Below are positions 57,976 to 64,000 of a stretch of 64,000 nt of DNA, one piece after another. Under the pieces are notes generated by a model. It was not told the origin of the DNA, did no database searches, and saw nothing but the letters and a program-made list of their open reading frames with translations. The first letter of the stretch is position 1, and every line of letters begins with the position of its first letter. The DNA comes from Ariolimax columbianus (taxonomy: Eukaryota; Mollusca; Gastropoda; Stylommatophora; Arionidae). A program made the translations under genes and the position numbers. The stretch covers positions 82,016,666 to 82,080,665 of the forward strand of contig JAVGWX010000005.1 in the NCBI GenBank assembly GCA_036924085.1, read 5' to 3'.

Positions 57976-59545
57976 AGTGGCCAATATTCAACCCACAGGA
58001 ACAGGGCTAACGTTCACATTTGCCGATTAAAACCTAACGTACAAGACTGGCTCAGACACGCAAGAGTTGGTCAAAGACATCCAGGAAACCTTGCTAGCAA
58101 TTTGACAGTGGTGCGGCGACTCAAGCTCCAAGATCAATCCGAACAACGTTTGCATGATGTGGTGCTCTTTGAATCATTCAATAGTAAAGGGCGAGCTCCC
58201 GTGCATCACTTTTGTTGGTTACATCATTGACAGGTGTGACAGGTTGAAATACCTCGGAGTGACTTTTGATTGAAATCTTTCCTATAAACGCCATGTTGAC
58301 CACATTGTACAAGGAAGAAAGCGAGGGTTAGGAGCACTCAATACCATGTCTGTTGCCAACTTGGAACAACGCCTTCTGTTCATCCTATTTCGTCAGGTCG
58401 TGTTGTCTGTTATCGATTACGGACTAGGCATCCTCACACTATCAAGAACACAGTGTGAAAGGTTGGAATGCATCCAGAATGAAGTTATGCGACTGGTTCT
58501 GGTCTGCACTAGAGATACCCCGATTTTGATGATGCGGTACATGTTGGGATTGTTATCAATGACATGCAGACATAAACTGGAACAAGTCAAAGTCTATATG
58601 CGTGTCACCACAGACTTGCGGCACCCTCTGCACAGAAGTATCTCAGACATCAAGGGATCAATAATCAAGAGAGGATCGTCATGGATGGCACAGGCTGAGA
58701 TCACACAATCGGACACGTCACTTCTGCTGAGACGATAGCCAAAGTGGAAGAATGGGTCCACACTGGTGATAGAATGATAGAGTACCAGAGAGTCATCATA
58801 ACCTTAAGCAAGGAATGCAGAGAACGGAGCAACGAGAGTGCAGAGCACGAGGTAAATCAGCTGATAACTAAGAACACCCAGGAGAGTAACGCTGTCATAT
58901 ACACCGACGGATCAGTCGTGCGCAGTGGGACATCAGGCTTGGGTTTCTCGGCTAGAGGGAGAGGAGAGGTCGTTGCTGAGCGCAGTAGGGCATACATGTC
59001 AACAACCTCCAGTATGAGAATGGAGACGGAAGCAGTGACCTCACCACTGAAATTGATATCTGAGACTTCTGTAACAATGGCAATCATCGTGACAGACGCG
59101 CAAGCCGTACTTCTGAAAGTACCGAAGGGATGGCTTAGGTACGAGTGGATAGCTGCTGTTGAGGCCTCAAACCTCCATGCGTTGACCTGGATCTACTGTC
59201 CTACAGCGACCATACAGCGGTTCAGAGCAATGAAAGAGCTGACATATTGGCTTCACAAGCTCATATCATGGGCACATTAGCGATGGACAGAAGTGACATT
59301 TTGAAATCAATCAATGACCGCCTACTGGATGAGGACACTGCAATAGATGAAGCAACAATCCACAGACTGCAAAGTTTGGACAATAAACGAGGCTCGAGGG
59401 GAATGGGGCGCATGACAGGACGGAGCAGAAGAGCGTACAACCAGCAAGCTGAAGGGACCATCAGCATCCATACCTTACGCCATTTGATGAGAGAGACTGA
59501 GCACCTATGGGTATGCCTGGAGTGCAGTGATGTCGATTCTTAGAA
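57976..59545 (+). pseudogene. RNase H-type LINE (family H), 3' segment: RT thumb, RNase H, C terminus
   Basis: Starts with TGLTFTFAD, the RT FADD box with its second Asp broken. Then LKYLGVTFD, a stop, HVDHIVQGRKRGLGAL, VVLSVIDYGLGILT, a long helical thumb (58346-58738), and RNase H from about 58890: AVIYTDGSVVRSGTSGLGFS, MRMETEAVTS (catalytic Glu), AIIVTDAQAV, and a changed end. From 59247 a third frame gives DILKSINDRLLDEDTAIDEA, HRLQSLDNKRGSRG and HLWVCLECSDVDS, then stop at about 59543. Few frame breaks suggest moderate age. A TGTATG microsatellite follows at once. Confidence 0.85.
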
Positions 59546-59558
59546 ACGGAAACAGAAA

Positions 59559-59621
59559 CAGTGTGTGTATGTGTGTGTGTGTGTATATGTATGTATCTGT
59601 GTGTATGTGCGTGTACATGTG

Positions 59622-59656
<35 letters not shown>

Positions 59657-59808
59657 GTGTGTATGTGTGTGCATGTGTGCATATGTGTGTATATGTGTAT
59701 GTGTGTGTGTATGTATATATGTGTATGTGTCTGTATGTATGTATGTATGTGCGTGCGTGTGTATGTGTGTATATGTGTGTACGTGTATGTATGTGTGTGC
59801 GCATGTGA
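59559..59808. repeat. (TG)n / TGTATG microsatellite right of family H
   Basis: About 250 bp of TGTGTATG words with a TA run at 59621-59657. Similar wording lies on the left side of the LINE (56960-57060). Frames of Cys, Val and Tyr are artefacts. Confidence 0.92.
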
Positions 59809-60029
59809 AAGAGACGATAATATATGATCACAGACACGCTTATAATCTTTCCTGTGAGACGGCCAACAGTACGGTCGAGCACTTCCTACATAAAATGCTC
59901 TAGTGGTGTGACTACGACAACAGACAGGCTGTGTCAATGCTTTCTAACTTGTTCAGTGCGACGGACCAACACAAATCCATACATGACAGCAGGATCCAGT
60001 GCTCTGTTTATTGATTATAAAAGTTAATG

Positions 60030-60330
60030 ATATACGAAAAAGTTACGTCACATCCGGTTTACAATTGCTGGTCAAAAATCCGAATAATGATACAATTAAA
60101 ATTTTGGAGCGAATGCAAAATGTAATCATTTTAAAATCTCACGAGATTCGCTATTCGATATTTAATAATTCATATATCGAAAGAGTTCCATCCCTTCGTG
60201 CGTGAAAATATGGCGGATATTGTGTTTCGAGAGAAAGAAACATGGTATGTTTTTTTGTAAAAATAATTTTCAATTTTACTCTCGCGAGAAATTGTCTAAC
60301 ATGTGTGTTCAGTTTCTTGGCGCCATTTAC
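60030..60330 (+). promoter_or_regulatory. Candidate promoter: cluster of CRE, ETS, YY1-like and TCTCGCGAGA motifs
   Basis: Within 300 bp: TTACGTCA (CRE-like, 60043-60050) touching CATCCGGT (ETS-like on the other strand), TCTCACGAGA at 60137-60146 (one base off the next motif), ATGGCGGA in a YY1-like context at 60211, a perfect TCTCGCGAGA palindrome at 60280-60289, and TTGGCGCCAT (E2F/YY1-like) at 60317-60326. These words are known from TATA-less housekeeping promoters in animals. Such clustering, and the CpGs, stand out from the rest of the window. Activity and the direction of transcription are inference; a bidirectional promoter is possible. Confidence 0.4.
60211..60244 (+). CDS. Possible first coding exon ending at a splice donor
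   Basis: ATGGCGGAT opens a frame reading MADIVFREKET, with aaaat before the ATG and a donor-like ATG|GTATGT at 60245. Beyond the donor the frame closes within five codons, followed by a T-rich stretch. The exon would be only 34 bp and its later exons cannot be located here, so no product is proposed. It depends on the promoter call and could be chance. Confidence 0.22.
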
Positions 60331-60589
60331 AGACCGACCGTTTGAAGGTGAAGGGACTGGCAACTGTCAACCGACAACAACCTTGAAAAAATGGTCATTG
60401 GAGGGTGCTAACGAGTAGAACCAGCCGTTCTACGGAAAAATATTGTGTGCATGAGATAAATGAGTATAGAACCACTGCCACACTGAAAGCATGCGGCAAG
60501 ATTCGGGAAACCCTCTTTGATAACCGTAGCAGCAGACTATCAGTGACAGAGATAAAGATCTCTCCCACAACGAGTTTGTTATAAATTGG

Positions 60590-60875
60590 GGCATACATCG
60601 TGATTTAACCTCTCAATTGGTAGAGGCTTACATCGTAATTTAACCTCTCATTTATTAGTGGCTTACATCGTGATTTAACCTCTCATTTATTAGTGGCTTA
60701 CATCGTGATTTAACCTCTCATTTATTAGTGGCTTACATCGGGATTTAACCTCTCATTTATTAGTGGCTTACATCGTGATTTAACCTCTCATTTATTAGTG
60801 GCTTACATCGTAATTTAACCTCTCATTTATTAGTGGCTTACATCGTGATGTAACCTCTCAATTGGTAGAAGACAC
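60590..60875. repeat. 35-bp minisatellite, eight copies
   Basis: Unit gtggcttacatcgtgattta + acctctcatttatta. Edge copies have the variant caattggtaga in place of catttattagt. Spacing is 35-36 bp. Confidence 0.92.
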
Positions 60876-61344
60876 TCTAACATGCTTTACCCAACCGACC
60901 ATACACGCAGTTCACGAGCCTTGTGGGTATAAATAGCCTTTGGAGTTTGATAGAAAGCTTTAACAACCAGATCACACATATAATGTTAGAGCAGACGAGC
61001 AACAATTGATTATCCAAGATAACAGATGAACAGGACAAGAGGATGCCGAAAAGGAAGAAATAGACACACAAGAAGATCAGAATACATATAAACTGTTTGC
61101 GTTTATAATCGCGTTAAAAGGGTGAACTCCCAATGACAATTATAATCCTTGCAAAATCTTCTAGAAGATTGCCATAGATAAACACATGGATATTTTCTGC
61201 TGCTTGTTGCCTGTATCGGCCATACGATACAGCCGAGCCACAGGTGATCGATCCATATGCCCAAAGAAATGTTTGTGTTTTATTTAATGACTTTTCCTTG
61301 CACTAAGCAGCGGATTGCTCAGCAAAGAGAAATAAGCAGGAAAA
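60876..61344. other. No recognisable gene
   Basis: Unassigned sequence; no downstream exon for the 60.2-kb candidate could be identified. Confidence 0.35.
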
Positions 61345-61690
61345 CAAAGATGAATATATACCGCTTGACCTATGTGCCTGTTCTCACATATAGATGTGAG
61401 TCATGAGCGATGACCACAGCCCAAGAAAGGCAACTACAAACTTCAGAAATGAAGAACCTAAGAAAGGTGGTCAGGTGACGAAAAGGGACAAGATCCGCAA
61501 CCAGACAATACCTAACAATCTCGAAGCCCAAACCCTGCAGACACGAGGGGAGCAGTCCCAGCTGCAGTGGTTTGGTCATGTCTGCAGAATGGGGAAGAAT
61601 CGGATACCAAGGCGATCATGGAGGGAAAAAGTCAAGGACGCAGACTTTCTGGCAAACCTCTATACCTCACCGCAGAAAAGGAGCGACTAA
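61345..61690 (+). pseudogene. LINE RT C-terminal relic
   Basis: On the plus strand: PVLTYRCES, AQERQLQTSEMKNLRKV, then VTKRDKIRNQTIPNNLEAQ, EQSQLQWFGHVCRMGKNRIP and RRSWREKV. These are the YGCESW, EMxFLRRV, RRDRIRNE-I and QLRWFGHVxRM motifs of an RTE-like LINE. It is little damaged over 290 bp but truncated at both ends. Confidence 0.78.
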
Positions 61691-62094
61691 GTAAGTAAGT
61701 AATAAATGTTAACAGCTACGTTCTTCTTCTATAATATTATTGTTGTTCTTGGATACTGTGTCTCTTTTATCCCTTTCACCTTCACCACAGCCTTGCTCTT
61801 ATCGTATTTAAACTCTCTCAAATCAAACTCTAAACGGCGATATATGAGGTTTACATGTTTTTATTTAGATTTTGTTTGCGTGTATTCGCACAGACTTGAC
61901 AAATAATAATTATCGGCTAAGGTTGGACGAAGGAAAGTCTCCTACAAAAATATCGAGTCCTTCGTTGATCCATATAGCTCCATAGATCAATTGGCGGGGA
62001 AGGGTGCGGATCAAGGCATTTAGGTGGGAATCCAATAAGCGAAGAAATCTTTCATTTTCCTATTGAACCTGTGGAGTTCTAAAGAGATTGGGTC
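61691..62094. other. No recognisable gene
   Basis: Unassigned sequence starting with a short taagtaagtaag tail after the LINE relic. No supported feature. Confidence 0.35.
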
Positions 62095-62256
62095 CATCAC
62101 TGAACTTTGAATTTTGAACTCAAATGTACAGTCTGTGTTACTGTATGGCGCCGTAACATTGGATCTGATGAATGCTGGTTCCAGAAACGTGCATACTTTC
62201 ATTAATAAATGATTGCGAAGAATACTGGGATTACAATGGTATGTCATGTTAGTCAT
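62095..62256 (+). pseudogene. Short LINE RT thumb relic
   Basis: On the plus strand LNSNVQSVLLYGAVTLDLMN, NVHTFIN and LRRILGLQW in one frame with a single stop. This matches the FNSNVKSVLLYG and CLRRIL-I-W motifs. Interrupted at 62257 by a small tandem duplication. Confidence 0.6.
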
Positions 62257-62390
62257 GTGCACAGTACAGTACATGGCCACCCCGAGTGGGTCAGCACATC
62301 ATACAGAAGATGTGGACGTGGTTGTGCACAGTACAGTACATGGCCACCCCCAGTGGGGCAGCACATCATACAGAAGATGTGGACGTGGTT
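62257..62390. repeat. 67-bp tandem duplication
   Basis: Two copies starting gtgcacagtacagtacatgg at 62257 and 62324, differing at two or three positions. Confidence 0.9.
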
Positions 62391-62639
62391 AGGACTAATT
62401 TCAAGAAGACTATTGAACAGTGCTACCAATCAGCTCTTTTCTTGACCCCAATGGGAAAGACACATCACAGATGGCCCAGTCACACTTAATGAAGGGAAAT
62501 AACTAAACATGACGGAAAAGGAAGCGGTGGGGGGCAGATCTAGCATCCTCTAGAGATGTCGACAGAAGACATAATTGTTTGGCATAATGTGTTGATGGTC
62601 TATGCTCCACTTGAAATAATAAAGACGATTGGTGATGAT

Positions 62640-63085
62640 GAAGACCTTTAATTATATTTATACAAATATATTATTTATATTTACATATATTTATTTATAC
62701 CATCTGTAAAGCCATTTTTGTTAACATGAGAGCCTGAAATGAAAGCCATTATAAAGCCGATTATGTTACCAGGAAAAATAGGAAGAAAAGCCATAACAGT
62801 TAACAGGAGAGAAAGAAAAAAACAATTATTGTTATCAGAAGAGACGAAAAAAAACATTATTGTTATCAGGAAAAACATAAAGGAAATATTGTACTGTTAC
62901 CTTGATAGACAGAAAGGAAATTCATGTTTCTTTCCAGGACAGACATCAATTATATTACCAAGAGAGATATAAAGAAAAATCATGTGATTTACCAAGAGAA
63001 ATGGAACGAAAAATCATGTTTGTTACCAAGAGAAATATAAAGAAAAATTATGTTTGTTACCAGGATAGATAAAAATAAAAGTCAG
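62640..63085. repeat. Degenerate minisatellite of about 35-45 bp units
   Basis: Repeated gttaccaagagaaatataaa + gaaaaatcatgttt words with many indels. The plus frame at 62739-62972 reads through part of it by chance. Confidence 0.75.
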
Positions 63086-63164
63086 TATTGCTACCATGAG
63101 AGACAGAAATACAGAAATGGAATACAAAATATATCAAGGACTATTCCGTGTGCTAAATACTGTA

Positions 63165-63405
63165 CATATCAAGACATAAAATGCAATGGCTCGGTGATCT
63201 TATGAGAATACAACCTGACCAACTACCAGTGCGCGCTTACAACACAGGGAGGTCTGGTTGCAAGACACGAGAATGACCACGCGGCAGATGGACAGATGAC
63301 ATAACATAAATTTTCCAATATGGGTTACAGCGCTCGAACTTGAAGGACAGGCGACTTCAATTCCTTACGACGCTTGACGGCCCAAGTGGATGGAAGAAGT
63401 GAATG
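63165..63405 (+). pseudogene. LINE RT C-terminal relic (family G)
   Basis: On the plus strand in two or three frames: MQWLGDLMRIQPDQLPVRAY, NTGRSGC, WPRGRWTDDI and LKDRRLQFLTTLDGPSGWKK. It corresponds to the copy at 40985-41235 (FDHLMRM, RPRGRWIDAV). More frameshifted than that copy. Confidence 0.68.
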
Positions 63406-63544
63406 AGCTTCTTATAATGTGGTTTTGCCTTTTTTTGTACGAAAGGTCCTATGATAGCTAAGTAGAACGACGTCACTGCACTTCCAGTAGACCTATAGGC
63501 GTTCAGTCTCTTAAAGATGATTGTAAATGGTTAATGTCTAATTA

Positions 63545-63622
63545 GCGTAGTGTAAAAGTTACGGGAATAGAGCTCCCGTTACCGCCACGCTCCAGTCAGT
63601 CCAGTTATAAATGGGTACTTAA
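63545..63622 (+). mobile_element. SINE body fragment
   Basis: Gctcccgttaccgcc, ccagtcagtccagtt and ataaatgggtactt resemble the SINE body at 3025-3060 (ggctcccgggtcg, acccagtctt, aaatgggtacc). The head is missing. Low certainty because the match is short. Confidence 0.35.
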
Positions 63623-63689
63623 CTTACTGTTATGGAAGAAAAGACAGAGAGGAAGAGAAACCCATCTCATAAATAGAGCTAGGAGGAAT

Positions 63690-63973
63690 AAAATAAAGTC
63701 TCTAACACTTCATCCCCAACAATAGTGTCTACTATGGGACTTCGTGTACTAAACCGCAGCCTATGTGAGGTGGGGTGGCCATTTCCCTTTCCTGATGTTT
63801 AAACCTTCCCCAATTTATACTTCAGGTGTCCATTTACTTCTGGGTCGACTGGAGAAGCCGTCGTACCAGGAACGAACCACGGCCATTTTGTTTTCTGTCC
63901 GTCCGGGATTTCGAAGCTTGAAGCACTGTAATCCTAGTCTTAGCAAGTCAGATCGCTGACGACTAGGCTACAC
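63690..63973 (-). mobile_element. tRNA-derived SINE, minus strand
   Basis: On the minus strand, the head reads gtagcctagtcgtcagcga, with box A TAGCCTAGTCG (63960-63970) and box B GCTTCGAAATCCC (63905-63917), about 43 bp apart. The body toward 63690 has gggaaatggccaccccacct, tgcggtttag, aagtcccatagtagacac and ttggggatgaagtgttagag. Parts recur at 24590-24796, 26560-26690 and near 22550 and 23390, so this is the most complete copy of the window's second SINE family. Confidence 0.65.
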
Positions 63974-64000
63974 GCTCCACTTGGTGCCTACAGTTTCCTT

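Noticed and set aside
59461..59937. Several overlapping Cys/Val/Tyr- or His/Thr-rich frames on both strands
   Set aside because: They come from the TGTATG microsatellite.

Overview
This window looks like gene-poor, repeat-dominated DNA from a metazoan, most likely a lophotrochozoan such as a mollusc. The basis is the mix of non-LTR retrotransposon (LINE) families, tRNA-derived SINEs, dispersed short tandem arrays and A+T-rich intergenic DNA. There is no operon structure and no run of long conserved genes. The species cannot be named from sequence alone, and no complete host protein-coding gene was recognised. The one place that looks like a host gene start is a cluster of promoter-like motifs with a possible short first coding exon at about 60.04-60.33 kb.

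Layout. 1-6.7 kb: decayed LINE fragments, one interrupted by a tRNA-derived SINE with an imperfect 9-bp target duplication, plus 39-bp and 50-bp minisatellites. 6.7-12.9 kb: the centrepiece, a 6,154-bp minus-strand insertion bounded by a perfect 10-bp target-site duplication (6724-6733 and 12888-12897). It is a nearly intact endonuclease-RT-RNase H retrotransposon whose 5' end is a fragment of 18S ribosomal RNA followed by degenerate tandem units carrying the same 18S segment. It lies inside an older LINE whose reading frame resumes across the insertion. 13-17.3 kb: A+T-rich CATAA-type arrays around another LINE relic that contains a nested CR1-like 3' end. 17.5-20.4 kb: a 50-bp satellite with decayed left edge and a higher-order pattern. 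21-33 kb: dispersed unknown repeats, SINE pieces, a CR1-like relic and minisatellites. 33.7-42.5 kb: LINE relics, including an RNase H-type relic ending in an expanded GAA array. 44.7-48.7 kb: 48-bp and purine-rich minisatellites and a 1.65-kb GATA-GACA-GATA compound microsatellite. 51-56 kb: a 45-bp array and a very homogeneous 55-bp satellite of about 81 copies. 57-59.5 kb: a LINE with a 5'-inverted structure sitting in TG-rich DNA. 59.8-64 kb: the candidate promoter, a 35-bp array, more LINE C-terminal relics and two SINE pieces.

The parts relate by history rather than by pathway. At least three nested insertions can be read directly (SINE in LINE, 18S-LINE chimera in LINE, CR1-like in LINE), and two LINEs have the inverted structure expected of twin priming. 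Tandem arrays fill most of the rest. Only the element at 6.7-10.7 kb keeps its catalytic motifs, and it carries one in-frame stop. LINE families are labelled A-H here only to link copies within the window. Protein-family assignments rest on motif recognition without database searches.
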